Counted from the stretch's first letter, positions 22,260-31,595 are shown. The stretch is DNA of 64,000 nucleotides from Candidatus Uhrbacteria bacterium (GCA_020854265.1 JADZFU010000004.1:62001-126000); one strand, 5' to 3'. Made by a program: numbers and translations. The notes: generated by a model from the letters alone, not told the origin.

Positions 22260-23234
22260 TTACCTTGTTATAAATTCATCTTTCCCTAATCGTTTTTCTG
22301 GCGGGGGAGTTTTGAGGCCGAGAATCCGATAAATATCGTCTTCGGTATGGACGGGTATTATTTTTCCTTTTTTTGTGAGGCCGTATTCATTCAGCTTGTA
22401 TCCTTGCTGGATCGCGCGTTCACGCAGGAGGATATTGTGCCGCCGGTCGCCGGTAAAATATTGGAGCGTAGATCCGAAAACTTTGTCCGGTACGACGCGC
22501 AGGTCGGCATCAATGCCATTTTTTAAGCGGACCGATGAGCCGGTCTTTCCAAGCGTGTGTACGGTTTCGACTTCCGGCATGGAAACGAACGCTTCCATGA
22601 CCGATTTCGGATCGGATGAAGTCGCAATCAAGTCGATATCGCCGACATCTTTCTTTTTTCGACGGAGCGATCCGGCGTATGTGCAGTGTTTTACGCCTTT
22701 TACTTTCTTCAAGCGGGCAACAATTTTATCGGCCAGAGGAAGGATTTTTTTGAGCGGATGCCGACCTGACGAACTGCGCAAGAGCGTTATTCCAAGGGCG
22801 AGCTTTTCTTCCGATTTTGGACCCCATCCTTTGAGTTTTCGGATTTTTTTGTGCTCGATCGCGAATTCAAGATCATCGATATTGGCTATTTTCAATTTTT
22901 TCCAAAGTTCGCCGATATGCTTCGGGCCCAGGCCTTCGATGCGCGAGAGTCCCCAAATATCCACGGGAAATTTTCGCTTCATGGCTTCGTATTCTTTTAC
23001 GTGTCCGGTTCGGAAATACTCGTCAATCTTTGAGGCGATTGCCGGGCCGACGCCGGTTAGCCGGTCGAGTGCTTTGATGCCCCCTTTCTTCCAGGTTTTT
23101 TGTATGTCCTCACCCAAACCCATGACGGACTCGCTGGCCAGTTCATAGACTTGCGGCCGAAACGGATGTCCCTGGATCGCATGCCAATATGAAAACTCGA
23201 ACAGCATCCGTCCGAGAAATTCATGGGGTTTCAT
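22260..23234 (-). CDS. Family X DNA polymerase without PHP domain
   Basis: The 324-residue protein has the PolX order: 8-kDa-like domain with LTGVGPAIASKIDEYF, a second HhH (IEGLGPKHIGELWKKL), the palm motif GSLRRKKKDVGDIDLI with two catalytic Asp, a third Asp in GIDADLRVV, and an end YRILGLKTPPPEKR typical of the thumb. Bacterial PolX usually carries a C-terminal PHP nuclease domain and is near 570 residues; it is missing here. Gap-filling repair is the expected role. It is third in an operon after pfkB-like and fba. Confidence 0.9.
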   Translation of the reverse strand: MKPHEFLGRMLFEFSYWHAIQGHPFRPQVYELASESVMGLGEDIQKTWKKGGIKALDRLTGVGPAIASKIDEYFRTGHVKEYEAMKRKFPVDIWGLSRIEGLGPKHIGELWKKLKIANIDDLEFAIEHKKIRKLKGWGPKSEEKLALGITLLRSSSGRHPLKKILPLADKIVARLKKVKGVKHCTYAGSLRRKKKDVGDIDLIATSSDPKSVMEAFVSMPEVETVHTLGKTGSSVRLKNGIDADLRVVPDKVFGSTLQYFTGDRRHNILLRERAIQQGYKLNEYGLTKKGKIIPVHTEDDIYRILGLKTPPPEKRLGKDEFITR

Positions 23235-23235
23235 A

Positions 23236-24153
23236 TTATGCTTTTCCTTTTGAGCCGAAGACTTCCATTTTGCGCATGGCGACTTCTCGCATCAGGAGAT
23301 TTGCCGGTTCGAGCAGTTTGCGCGGGTCGATGACTTTCGGCATATCGGAGACCGCTTCACGGATGCCGGCGGTGAATGCCAAGCGCAAGTCCGTGTCGAT
23401 ATTTATTTTTGCGACGCCGTTTTTGATTGCTTGCTTGATATCGGCATCAAGCACGCCCCGCGCTTCGCCGATCTTGGCGCCATAACATTCGGCGAGCGCT
23501 TTCACATCTTCTAAAACACCTGATGCTCCGTGCAGTACAATCGGAATTTTAACCAGCTTTGCAATCTGTTTTAAGCGCTCGATGTCCAGATGCGTTTCGC
23601 CTTTAAATTTGTATGCGCCGTGCGAGGTGCCAATTGCCACGGCGAGCGAGTCGCAGCCGGTTTTCTTTGCAAAATCGGCAGCCTGTTTTGGGTCGGTAAG
23701 TTTTGCATCGCGCTCCTCGACGCTCACAAAATCTTCGATGCCGGCCAATACGCCTATTTCGGCTTCTACCGAGACGCCTTTTTTATGCGCCCATGCGACA
23801 ACTTTTTTTGTATTTTCAATATTTTTTTTGTTTGGGAGCGACGAACCATCGTACATCACGCTCGTATATCCGGCGTCTATGGCTTGTTTGATTGTCTGCA
23901 GATTCTTTCCATGGTCGACATGGAGAACAACCGGGATTTTTGCCTTGGCGGCAACTCGGACCATGGCAATCAGATACTCCATGCCGGCGTACTCAATTGC
24001 ACCCTCGGATGTTTGGACAATGACCGGCGATTTCATTTTTATTGCCGCGTCCATGACGGATTTCAATACTTCCAGATTGTTAATATTGAAGGCCGGAACG
24101 GCATAGCCTTTGGAGCGGGCTTTTTTTAATAGGGGAGCAGAAGGGACGAGCAT
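23236..24153 (-). CDS. fba: Class II fructose-bisphosphate aldolase
   Basis: The 305-residue protein has the class II hallmarks: AFNINNLE near the start, catalytic Asp80 and zinc ligand His81 in HVDHGK, Glu132 (EAEIG), His179 (GTSHGAYK) and His208 (LHGASG). It splits fructose-1,6-bisphosphate to DHAP and glyceraldehyde-3-phosphate. It lies 9 bp after a PfkB-type kinase, which suggests a sugar-phosphate route feeding glycolysis or its reverse. Confidence 0.95.
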   Translation of the reverse strand: MLVPSAPLLKKARSKGYAVPAFNINNLEVLKSVMDAAIKMKSPVIVQTSEGAIEYAGMEYLIAMVRVAAKAKIPVVLHVDHGKNLQTIKQAIDAGYTSVMYDGSSLPNKKNIENTKKVVAWAHKKGVSVEAEIGVLAGIEDFVSVEERDAKLTDPKQAADFAKKTGCDSLAVAIGTSHGAYKFKGETHLDIERLKQIAKLVKIPIVLHGASGVLEDVKALAECYGAKIGEARGVLDADIKQAIKNGVAKINIDTDLRLAFTAGIREAVSDMPKVIDPRKLLEPANLLMREVAMRKMEVFGSKGKA

Positions 24154-24162
24154 AGAAAATAA

Positions 24163-25149
24163 TTACGTCATGATCGGCACAGCCGTTGCGTTAATTTTAT
24201 GGAATTTTTTCATGGATGCCTTGAGCTGGGATTTGGTCAGCAAACCTTTTAATGGTCCAATATACATAACAACGCTTCTGCTATTGGCCGTGCCGGCGCG
24301 CATCGCCTCCGGGATGTTCATTCCCATGTGCAATGAGCAGACAAAGGCGGTTGCAAACGAGTCGCCAGCGCCGGTACGTTCTACGATTGGCCCGTCAAAA
24401 ATTGGCAGACTCCATACGGTTTTTCCGTCGGATGCATGCGATCCTTTTGGTCCGTCGGTAATGACGACGATCTTTGCTCCCATGTGGATAAAACTCGCAA
24501 GAAGATTTTGGATCGGACGAACGCCGTCGCCCAAGAGCAGCTCGGCTTCTTCTTTGTTGACGATGAAGACATCGGATCTCGCAATAACCGGTTTGATGGA
24601 ATCAAGTCCACGGCGAAGCTGTTTTGTGCCTGGATTGAAGCACAATTTTTGATGCGGATGCTTTTTTAGATGTGCCAAAAGCTGCTTCTCGAGTTTTTCA
24701 TGTCCGGGACCAAGCGCCGTGTAGTAGACCCAATTGACGCCTTCGATATTCGGTAGCACATATTTCCGTTTTTCGGCATGCACCAAAATGGTCCGTTCGC
24801 CCTTGAAATTTAAGACCGTTGAATAGTTCGTTTCTTTTTTCGGATCAAAAACGACATATTTGGTGGAAATTTTTTCCCGTTTCCATCCAGAAAGGATTTC
24901 TTTTCCGATTTCGTCTTTTCCGAGCACGCTCACGATGGCCGATTTTAGTCCGAGGCGGCTCGCTCCGACGGCTGCGTTTGATGCATTACCTGCGCCGGGG
25001 ATTTTCACCACGCTATCGACCGGGATTTTTTCGGCGTATTCGAGACAAAGAAGGCATTGTTCTTTATTGATTTGACACGAGACACTGGCTTCGGAAATGG
25101 TCAAAAATACGTCTAACGTCGAATCTCCGATGGCAATGAAATCATACAT
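24163..25149 (-). CDS. PfkB-family carbohydrate/nucleoside kinase
   Basis: The 328-residue protein has the ribokinase fold: AIGDSTLDVF at the start, PGAGNASNAAVGASRLG (51-67) for substrate binding, and ERTGAGDSFATAF with the catalytic Asp and anion hole. A cysteine cluster (CQINKEQCLLC, residues 25-35) in the lid region is unusual. The adjacent aldolase suggests a sugar-phosphate substrate, but PfkB members also act on ribose and nucleosides. It leads the operon. Confidence 0.88.
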   Translation of the reverse strand: MYDFIAIGDSTLDVFLTISEASVSCQINKEQCLLCLEYAEKIPVDSVVKIPGAGNASNAAVGASRLGLKSAIVSVLGKDEIGKEILSGWKREKISTKYVVFDPKKETNYSTVLNFKGERTILVHAEKRKYVLPNIEGVNWVYYTALGPGHEKLEKQLLAHLKKHPHQKLCFNPGTKQLRRGLDSIKPVIARSDVFIVNKEEAELLLGDGVRPIQNLLASFIHMGAKIVVITDGPKGSHASDGKTVWSLPIFDGPIVERTGAGDSFATAFVCSLHMGMNIPEAMRAGTANSRSVVMYIGPLKGLLTKSQLKASMKKFHKINATAVPIMT

Positions 25150-25195
25150 ATTGCCCAGATCGTAGCATACCGTTAATATATGGGCATAAATCCTG

Positions 25196-25537
25196 ATGAA
25201 AACTCATATGCCAGAAGCAAAGAAAAAATCCTCACATCTCGGTGCCGGTTTGGCTGCCGGGGCAGTTCTCGGTCTTGCGGCCGGTTTGTTTCTTCAGTCC
25301 CGTAAGGGCAAGGAGCTCACGCGCGATGCCATGAAAAAGGCCCAGCTGCTCCAAAAGCAGGTACAAAAAAAGCTCAATGAAAGCGGCGCCATGAGCAAAG
25401 AAAAATACGAAGAAGTGGTCGATTATGTCGTCGGATATTACACAAAGACCAAGGAGATCGCCGCAAAAGAAATTCCCCAGGTCAGAAAATATCTTTTGAG
25501 CCAGTGGAAGACCATCGAGAAAGAACTCAAAAAATAA
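25196..25537 (+). CDS. YtxH-like membrane-anchored coiled-coil protein
   Basis: The 113-residue protein (or 109 from ATG 25208) has a Gly/Ala-rich membrane helix (GAGLAAGAVLGLAAGLFL) followed by QSRKGKELTRDAMKKA, the YtxH pattern, and a Lys/Glu-rich coiled coil. The family is linked to stress in Bacillus but has no defined activity. It is 1 bp upstream of rsmE. Confidence 0.75.
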   Translation: MKTHMPEAKKKSSHLGAGLAAGAVLGLAAGLFLQSRKGKELTRDAMKKAQLLQKQVQKKLNESGAMSKEKYEEVVDYVVGYYTKTKEIAAKEIPQVRKYLLSQWKTIEKELKK

Positions 25538-25538
25538 C

Positions 25539-26234
25539 ATGAAACGGCACCGATTTATCGGTCCTTACGATCTCCGGTCACCGGAGATCGTTTTGGAGGA
25601 TGATGCCGCCAGACAAATGGCGCTGGTGTTAAAATTGAAGATCGGCGAAGGCGTCATTTTGTCCGACGGACTTGGTCATGAGGCCGAATACGAAATCCTC
25701 CAGATAAAAAAGTCCTCGGTCCGGCTCGTGCGCGATAGCGAAATCTCCACCGTCAAAACCGAGCCGACAAATCGCGTCATGCTGTATGCTTCGATTTTGA
25801 AACGTGAAAACTTCGAGCTTGTAGTCCAAAAAGCGACGGAATGCGGCGTATTGCGGATCGTGCCTGTCTTGAGTCAGCGTACAATCAAAAAAGACGTCAA
25901 GCTCGATCGCTTGCGCGAGATCGCAAAGGAAGCGGCCGAGCTCTCTGGCCGCGGAACAATTCCGGAGATCGCCGAACCGATGAAATTGGAACAAGCACTC
26001 AATGACGCCGAGATCAACGGACAGAATTATTTTTTTGACCGTGATGCCGCCATGACAGTTTTCAAATCGCCGGCAAGTGGGTCAATCGGCTTGTTTATCG
26101 GTCCGGAGGGCGGTTGGACTCCAGAAGAGGCTGAGCGGGCCAAAGAGGCCGGCTGTAAAACGGTTTCGCTCGGACCGCGTGTTCTGCGCGGAGAAACAGC
26201 CGCAATTGTTGCGGTGTTTCTGGCGGTTATTTGA
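25539..26234 (+). CDS. rsmE: 16S rRNA m3U1498 methyltransferase RsmE
   Basis: The 231-residue protein has the SPOUT features of RsmE: KRHRFIG start, [35 protein letters not shown] and the knot loop [13 protein letters not shown]. It methylates N3 of U1498 in the decoding region of 16S rRNA. Its last 8 bp overlap the end of the convergent clpB. Confidence 0.95.
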   Translation: MKRHRFIGPYDLRSPEIVLEDDAARQMALVLKLKIGEGVILSDGLGHEAEYEILQIKKSSVRLVRDSEISTVKTEPTNRVMLYASILKRENFELVVQKATECGVLRIVPVLSQRTIKKDVKLDRLREIAKEAAELSGRGTIPEIAEPMKLEQALNDAEINGQNYFFDRDAAMTVFKSPASGSIGLFIGPEGGWTPEEAERAKEAGCKTVSLGPRVLRGETAAIVAVFLAVI

Positions 26235-28863
26235 TCACGATTTTGTCTTTCGCCGCGTCTACTTTTACTTCATCACCTTCTTGCACTTTTCGTTCCACCA
26301 TGCGCAAGGCGAGTTCGTCCAAGATCAAATCCTGGATCGCGCGTTTGAGCGGACGTGCGCCGAAGCTCGGATCATACCCTTTTTCGGCGACGAGTGCTTT
26401 GGCTTTGTCCGTGAATTCAATTTTGATTTTTTTGGCCGAGAGACGTTTTACAACATCTGCAAGCTGAAGCTCGACGATTTGCGCGAGCTCGGGTTTGCCA
26501 AGTGCCTGGAACATCACGATTTCATCGACACGGTTCAAGAATTCCGGACGGAAGTGGTCGCGCAGCATGCCGAGGACGCGTTCTTTGATATTCTTTCCGT
26601 TTGATTCATCCGACTTTTCTTCTTCGTCGGCAAAACCGATTTCGCCGCGCTTCTTTCCGTAATCCAAGATGACATCAGAGCCGATATTCGAAGTCATGAT
26701 GATGACGGTGTTTTTGAAGTTGACCGTGCGGCCTTTGCCGTCGGTTAAGCGTCCGTCATCGAGAACCTGCAAGAGCGTATTGAATACATCCGGATGCGCT
26801 TTTTCGATTTCGTCGAACAAGACAACCGAGTACGGACGCCGGCGTATTTTTTCGGTCAGCTGTCCGCCTTCATCATAACCAACATACCCCGGAGGCGATC
26901 CGATCAGGCGCGAGACAGCATGCTTCTCCATATACTCCGACATATCCACGCGGACCATGGCGTTTTCATCATCAAACATGATTTCTGCCAAGGAACGTGC
27001 AAGTTCGGTTTTTCCGACACCGGTCGGTCCGAGGAATAAGAAGGATCCGATCGGACGTTTTTCTTCGCCGATGCCAGCGCGCGAACGGCGGATGGCATTC
27101 GAGACGGCTTTTACCGCTTCATTTTGTCCGATGACGCGCTTGTGAAGCTCGTCTTCGAGTTTTGCGAGCTTGTTTGCTTCGCTTTCGAGCATTCGCGAAA
27201 CCGGGACTCCGGTCCAGCGCGCTACAACGGTCGCAATATCCTCATCCGTGACGGCGTCTTTCAATAAGCCGCGTTTGCCCTGCAGTTCTTTCAATTTTTT
27301 TTCGGTCGTTTTTTGTTTCTTTTCGACGAGCGGCAGTTTTCCATAACGGATTTCGGAAGCTTTTTCCAAGTCGCCACGGCGCTCGGCAATGTCGGCTTCG
27401 GATTTGAGTGCTTCTTGTTCTTTTTTTGCGTTTTGGATTTCGGCGATCAGGTCTTTTTCTGCTTTCCATGAAAGCTCCATGCCTTCCGATTTTTCGCGGA
27501 CCTCGGCCATGCGGCGCTCTACCTCATCCAAACGCTCTTTGGATTCCTTGTCATCCTCTTTGGAGAGCGCGCGTTTTTCGATATCGAGCTTCACAAGCTC
27601 GCGCTTCAATTTATCGAGCTCTTCGGGGAGCGAATCGATTTGCATACGGAGTGCAGCGGCTGCTTCGTCTACAAGATCAACGGCCTTGTCGGGTAAAAAA
27701 CGGTCGGTGATATAGCGGCTGGAAAGATTCACGGCTGCAACAAGAGCCGTATCCGTAATGCGGACACCGCTATGCACTTCGTATTTGTCCTTTATGCCGC
27801 GTAAAATTGCGAGCGTATCGTCTTCGGTCGGTTCTTCGACCATGACAGGCTGGAAGCGGCGGGTGAGAGCCGGATCTTTTTCGATATGCTTTTGATACTC
27901 CTGCAAGGTGGTTGCACCGAGCGCGCGCAGTTCGCCGCGGGCCAATGCGGGCTTCAGCATATTTGAAGCATCAAGCGAACCGCCTTCGCCGGAGGCTCCG
28001 GCTCCAACGAGCGTATGGAGCTCGTCAATAAACAGGATAATTTTCCCGGAAGATTTTTCTACTTCGCGTACGACGGCTTTGAGACGTTCTTCAAATTCGC
28101 CGCGGAATTTTGTCCCTGCAACGAGTGCGCCGATATCAAGCGCCATCACTTCCTTGTCCTTGAGCGATTCCGGGACGTCTCCAGCCACAATGCGCTGAGC
28201 GAGCCCTTCAACAATTGCGGTTTTCCCGGTACCGGCTTCGCCGATTAAAACCGGATTATTTTTGGAGCGGCGAAGCAGGATTTGCATGACGCGGCGGATC
28301 TCGTCGTCGCGGCCGATTACCGGATCCAGTTTTTCGCTGCGGGCCAATGCGGTCAAATTTCGGGAGTATTTTTCGAGGGCTTGATACGCCGACTCAGGAT
28401 CGGGGGAGTCGATTTTGACCGAGCCGCGAACATCCTTCAATGCTTTTAAAATTTCATCCGTGTTTACGCCGGAGTTTTTTAAAATCTGCGCCGAAACATC
28501 CTTGCTCTCGGCAAGTGCGATCAATAAATGCTCGGTCGAGATATACGCATCTTTAAATTGTTTGGCGGCTTTATCGGCGGCCTGCAGGATTTTGGCCATT
28601 TCCGGAGCAAGATACAGCTGGCCTACGCCTCCTTGGCCGGCCGCTTTTGGCAGGCGAGCAAGTACATCGTCGACATCGGCTTTCATGGCTCCGACATCAA
28701 TCGAGATTTTTTTTAAAACGGCAGGCACGACGCCGTCCTCCTGTTCGAGCAAAGCAGAGAGCAGGTGTACAGGTTCGAGCGCCGGCTGGCCATTGTGCAG
28801 CGCGAGCTGCTGGGCAAGCTGGAGAGCTTCTTGGCTTTTGGTAGTGAAATTTTGCGGTAACAT
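26227..28863 (-). CDS. clpB: ATP-dependent disaggregase ClpB
   Basis: The start at 28863 ([15 protein letters not shown]) gives 878 residues; an upstream ATG would lie within the CIRCE operator. Order: Clp-N double repeat (1-150), NBD1 with GEAGTGKTA, long coiled-coil M domain (about 410-530), NBD2 with GPTGVGKTE, and a C-terminal domain. The M domain distinguishes it from ClpA and ClpC. It rescues aggregated proteins with DnaK. It is monocistronic behind a CIRCE element, so HrcA-type heat-shock control is likely. Confidence 0.97.
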   Translation of the reverse strand: MLPQNFTTKSQEALQLAQQLALHNGQPALEPVHLLSALLEQEDGVVPAVLKKISIDVGAMKADVDDVLARLPKAAGQGGVGQLYLAPEMAKILQAADKAAKQFKDAYISTEHLLIALAESKDVSAQILKNSGVNTDEILKALKDVRGSVKIDSPDPESAYQALEKYSRNLTALARSEKLDPVIGRDDEIRRVMQILLRRSKNNPVLIGEAGTGKTAIVEGLAQRIVAGDVPESLKDKEVMALDIGALVAGTKFRGEFEERLKAVVREVEKSSGKIILFIDELHTLVGAGASGEGGSLDASNMLKPALARGELRALGATTLQEYQKHIEKDPALTRRFQPVMVEEPTEDDTLAILRGIKDKYEVHSGVRITDTALVAAVNLSSRYITDRFLPDKAVDLVDEAAAALRMQIDSLPEELDKLKRELVKLDIEKRALSKEDDKESKERLDEVERRMAEVREKSEGMELSWKAEKDLIAEIQNAKKEQEALKSEADIAERRGDLEKASEIRYGKLPLVEKKQKTTEKKLKELQGKRGLLKDAVTDEDIATVVARWTGVPVSRMLESEANKLAKLEDELHKRVIGQNEAVKAVSNAIRRSRAGIGEEKRPIGSFLFLGPTGVGKTELARSLAEIMFDDENAMVRVDMSEYMEKHAVSRLIGSPPGYVGYDEGGQLTEKIRRRPYSVVLFDEIEKAHPDVFNTLLQVLDDGRLTDGKGRTVNFKNTVIIMTSNIGSDVILDYGKKRGEIGFADEEEKSDESNGKNIKERVLGMLRDHFRPEFLNRVDEIVMFQALGKPELAQIVELQLADVVKRLSAKKIKIEFTDKAKALVAEKGYDPSFGARPLKRAIQDLILDELALRMVERKVQEGDEVKVDAAKDKIVIK

Positions 28864-28871
28864 AGTGTCGT

Positions 28872-28898
28872 TTAGCAGTCTAACATGTAGAGTGCTAA
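28872..28898 (-). promoter_or_regulatory. CIRCE operator (HrcA site) of clpB
   Basis: On the minus strand TTAGCACTC, a 9-base spacer and GACTGCTAA match the CIRCE consensus with a single mismatch. It starts 9 bp upstream of the clpB ATG. A promoter TTGTCA (28900-28905) with 17-bp spacing to TAGACT (28877-28882) is covered by the operator. Confidence 0.85.
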
Positions 28899-28952
28899 TT
28901 GACAATCAGCCTGCAAATTGATTGGATTGGGCGGCACATTTTGGAGGTAACC

Positions 28953-29066
28953 ATGGAGCCGCCCGAACCTTCTCCAACGCATAAGCGCGTGATGCTCATA
29001 CTCAATTGGGGCGGAGTAAGCCTACTTCTCCTCTACTTGTTTCTCCATGCTCATTGCGGCCACTAG
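28953..29066 (+). CDS. 37-residue membrane peptide with strong SD
   Basis: GGAGGT at 28943-28948 precedes an ATG that opens a 37-codon frame. The N-terminal half is polar (MEPPEPSPTHKR), the C-terminal half one hydrophobic helix (VSLLLLYLFLHAH). A hairpin terminator follows 4 bp after the stop. The start signal and terminator argue that it is a real gene. It is divergent from clpB and a TTGACA at 28899 overlaps the CIRCE edge, so shared stress control is possible. No homolog is recognised. Confidence 0.6.
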   Translation: MEPPEPSPTHKRVMLILNWGGVSLLLLYLFLHAHCGH

Positions 29067-29070
29067 ACCT

Positions 29071-29100
29071 ACCGCTCCGCCTTCCTGCGGAGCGGTTTTC
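29071..29100 (+). terminator. Terminator after the small peptide gene
   Basis: A 10-bp stem ACCGCTCCGC/GCGGAGCGGT is followed by TTTCCTTT. Confidence 0.85.
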
Positions 29101-29105
29101 CTTTA

Positions 29106-29114
29106 TGCTATGCT
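29106..29114 (+). promoter_or_regulatory. Extended -10 promoter, leaderless
   Basis: TGCTATGCT sits at the end of the preceding terminator; the predicted start of transcription coincides with the ATG at 29121. Confidence 0.6.
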
Positions 29115-29120
29115 TCGGTT

Positions 29121-29414
29121 ATGAGCAGATTTAAACAGGGGTATTTTGCGATTATCGGCATCCTTATGGTCGGCGCCTTCGTATATCTGCGCGTTTCGCT
29201 TATGCTTCGCCAGCCAGAAACGGTTTTGCCCCAATCGGTCATCACTTCGTCTACCGATGTGCATCGTTTATACAATATTCCGGATTTGCGTTCGGCGAAC
29301 CCAGATTTCTATGCCCAAGCCCAAGAAGGTGACGTAGAAGTGACATATGAGGACAAAGTCCTGATTTATCGTCCGACGACGAAGCAGATCATTATCGAGA
29401 GGCCAAAGCAATAA
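29121..29414 (+). CDS. Single-pass membrane protein of a Patescibacteria-type family
   Basis: The 97-residue protein has one membrane helix (about 8-28), then a small outer domain with DVHRLYNIPDLRSANPDFYAQ and GDVEVTYEDKVLIYRPTTKQIIIE (given here as separate pieces). I have seen similar small anchored domains in Patescibacteria, without known function. It is 3 bp upstream of the endonuclease Q gene. Confidence 0.55.
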   Translation: MSRFKQGYFAIIGILMVGAFVYLRVSLMLRQPETVLPQSVITSSTDVHRLYNIPDLRSANPDFYAQAQEGDVEVTYEDKVLIYRPTTKQIIIERPKQ

Positions 29415-29417
29415 TAT

Positions 29418-30668
29418 ATGCGCGTGATTACGGATTTCCATCTCCACTCGAAATATTCGCGTGCATGCTCGAAAGATCTGACGATACCGAATATCGCAAA
29501 AGCGTGCGAACGCAAAGGAATTCAGTTTGTCGGAACATCGGACTTTACCCACCCGGCTTGGCGCGCGGAAATCGGAAGAGAACTCACCGAAGACCATGGC
29601 GGGACGTTCCGTTTGAAGAATGGCGATTCGCCGACGCGATTTTTGCTGTCAACCGAGCTGTCTTCCATTTACAAGCGAAACGGCAAGGTTCGGCGCGTCC
29701 ACCATTGCGTTTTGATGTCATCCTTGGACGGAGTAGACCGCTTCATATCGGCATTGAATGCGCGCGGTTGTAACTTAAAGGCAGATGGACGTCCGATTTT
29801 AGGAATTGATTCAGAAGAGCTGCTGAAGATGGTTATGGATGCCGATACGCAGGCAATGCTTATTCCTGCGCATGCATGGACACCGTGGTTTGCTGTATTC
29901 GGTTCACAGTCTGGATTTGACTCGCTGGAAGAATGTTTCGGAGAAATGACGAAGTATATTCCGGCTATCGAGACCGGATTATCATCTAATCCGAAAATGA
30001 ATTGGCGTTTGAAAAATCTCGACACGGTTTTTCTCGTTTCCAATTCGGATGCGCATTCGCTCGACAAGCTTGGCAGAGAGGCAAATGTATTCGAGATGGA
30101 TGTGCCGAGCTATGCCGAGCTTCGAAGGATTTTGCTGGAAAAGGACAAGGGCAAGTTTCTTGAAACGATCGAATTTTTTCCTGAAGAAGGAAAATACCAC
30201 GCCGATGGCCACCGCTCGTGCAAATTCTCGAGCACCCCAAAAGAAACAAAACGGTTGAAAGGAATGTGTCCGGTTTGCGGAAAGCCGCTCACGGTAGGCG
30301 TATTGCATCGCATAGACGATCTCGCCGACCGAGAAGAAGGAGAAATGCCGCCCCTCGCGGTTCCGTACCGTTCCATCGTTCCGTTGGATGAATTGGTCGG
30401 AAGCGTGCTTGATGTCGGCGCTTCATCCAAAAAGGTAAAAAAAGAGATCGACCGTTTGGTGGCAGATGGCAGAAGCGAATTTGGCGTGCTTTTAGATGTT
30501 GAAAAGAGCGAGTTGGCACGGGTTACGTCGCCGGAAATTGTCGATGCCATTATGCAGATGAGAAAAGGGGAGATGGATATCGAGCCGGGTTATGACGGGG
30601 AGTATGGCGTCATCCGGCCTGCATCGGATTCACCCGTCAAACCGAAACAGCAATCGATTGTTTTTTGA
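29418..30668 (+). CDS. Endonuclease Q (PHP-domain deaminated-base nuclease)
   Basis: The 416-residue protein has PHP metal motifs (DFHLHSKYS, TSDFTHP, a late NSDAH) and the EndoQ zinc-binding stretch with His/Cys residues (HADGHRSCKF, then GMCPVCGKPLTVGV), followed by a helix-hairpin C-terminal part. EndoQ cuts DNA 5' to uracil, hypoxanthine or xanthine. It is best known from Thermococcales and some Bacillus. With PolX and dUTPase in the window, base-deamination repair seems well represented. Confidence 0.85.
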   Translation: MRVITDFHLHSKYSRACSKDLTIPNIAKACERKGIQFVGTSDFTHPAWRAEIGRELTEDHGGTFRLKNGDSPTRFLLSTELSSIYKRNGKVRRVHHCVLMSSLDGVDRFISALNARGCNLKADGRPILGIDSEELLKMVMDADTQAMLIPAHAWTPWFAVFGSQSGFDSLEECFGEMTKYIPAIETGLSSNPKMNWRLKNLDTVFLVSNSDAHSLDKLGREANVFEMDVPSYAELRRILLEKDKGKFLETIEFFPEEGKYHADGHRSCKFSSTPKETKRLKGMCPVCGKPLTVGVLHRIDDLADREEGEMPPLAVPYRSIVPLDELVGSVLDVGASSKKVKKEIDRLVADGRSEFGVLLDVEKSELARVTSPEIVDAIMQMRKGEMDIEPGYDGEYGVIRPASDSPVKPKQQSIVF

Positions 30669-30670
30669 AA

Positions 30671-30702
30671 ATCAAATCCCTCAGCTTTTGGCTGAGGGAT
30701 TC
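30671..30702. terminator. Terminator after endonuclease Q
   Basis: An 11-bp stem AATCCCTCAGC/GCTGAGGGATT is followed by T-rich sequence, between convergent genes. Confidence 0.75.
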
Positions 30703-30729
30703 TCCTCCGATGAAATCAGCTGCGAGTGA

Positions 30730-30831
30730 TTAGCTGCGCTTCTTTGATTTCTTCGATTTCTTGGCGGTCTTGCGCTTCGGAGCTGCCTTGCGCTTCGTCG
30801 TCTTCTTCTTCGCTTTTTTCTTCATGGCCAT
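30730..30831 (-). CDS. 33-residue lysine-rich basic peptide
   Basis: ATG at 30831 is preceded by AGGAG nine bases upstream. The 33 residues are mostly Lys/Arg/Ala/Ser/Thr (MAMKKKAKKKTTKRKAAPKR, then KTAKKSKKSKKRS), like tails of histone H1-type or nucleoid-binding proteins. An extended -10 at 30924 and an ~85-nt leader precede it. A role in binding DNA or RNA is inferred from charge only. Confidence 0.65.
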   Translation of the reverse strand: MAMKKKAKKKTTKRKAAPKRKTAKKSKKSKKRS

Positions 30832-30923
30832 GTATATCAACTCCTTTCTTTTTTCACCGTCGACGTAACCGTCTGATCGGTGCTCGCTTGCGCGTGTTCA
30901 TGACGCGCTGCGTGTGCAAGAAA

Positions 30924-30932
30924 AGTATACCA
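30924..30932 (-). promoter_or_regulatory. Extended -10 promoter of the basic peptide gene
   Basis: TGGTATACT on the minus strand, with no usable -35 at normal spacing. The 30832-30923 leader holds no other feature I can name. Confidence 0.5.
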
Positions 30933-30986
30933 CAGTTTTTTTATTTTGTGCGTCAAGCGATGCCTGTGGATGATTTTTTTTCGGAA

Positions 30987-31595
30987 TTATTTTTTCACGA
31001 CGAGTTTGTTTGCGTTCATCGAGACGCCGCTGATTGCGAGCGGAACTGCTTTGAACGAATATGATTTGTCTTTGATTTCTTTTTTTGCGGCGTCGGTGAG
31101 CAGGATTTCGCCGCGTTCTGCGACATCCTCTCCAAGTTTGGATGCAAGATTCAGTTCGTTGCCGTACATGTCTTCACAAAAGAGAAGGATCGGTCCGTAT
31201 CCGATTCCAACGGAAACGTGCACATCGCTTTCTTCGGCGGTCATCAGGTTTGCGACATCCAAATCGCGCTGGATATCAAGCGCGGCTTTCACGGCATGAT
31301 CAGGTTTCTCAAAAACGGCAAAACAATTGTCTGCTTCAAATTTTACGATCAGACCTCCGTTGCGTTCTACGTCCGGGCGAACGATACGACGCATCCGGTG
31401 GACCATGGCCAAGTAATGGATGATTCCATAGCGTTGGACGGTGCGGGAAAATCCAGACATGTCCAAGATAAAGATGGCGCGGGTCTGCTCGAACTCTTTA
31501 TTGATTTTTTGGTCTATTTCTACGGTTTTTTCCGGGTGTTCGATGCGGATATCGAGCAATTTGTAGAGATCTTCGCAGGAGGGGAGTTTATTCAT
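30987..31595 (-). CDS. Class III adenylate/guanylate cyclase-domain protein
   Basis: The start at 31595 (MNKLPSCEDL) gives 202 residues. One cyclase homology domain: the first metal Asp in FILDMSGFSR, the second in VKFEADNCFAVF, GIGYGP, and YGNELNLASKLGE. In that last motif the Asn is kept, but the usual transition-state Arg position is Lys (ASK rather than AxR), so activity is uncertain. No receiver or membrane domain is attached, and no cNMP-binding protein is seen nearby. Confidence 0.75.
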   Translation of the reverse strand: MNKLPSCEDLYKLLDIRIEHPEKTVEIDQKINKEFEQTRAIFILDMSGFSRTVQRYGIIHYLAMVHRMRRIVRPDVERNGGLIVKFEADNCFAVFEKPDHAVKAALDIQRDLDVANLMTAEESDVHVSVGIGYGPILLFCEDMYGNELNLASKLGEDVAERGEILLTDAAKKEIKDKSYSFKAVPLAISGVSMNANKLVVKK

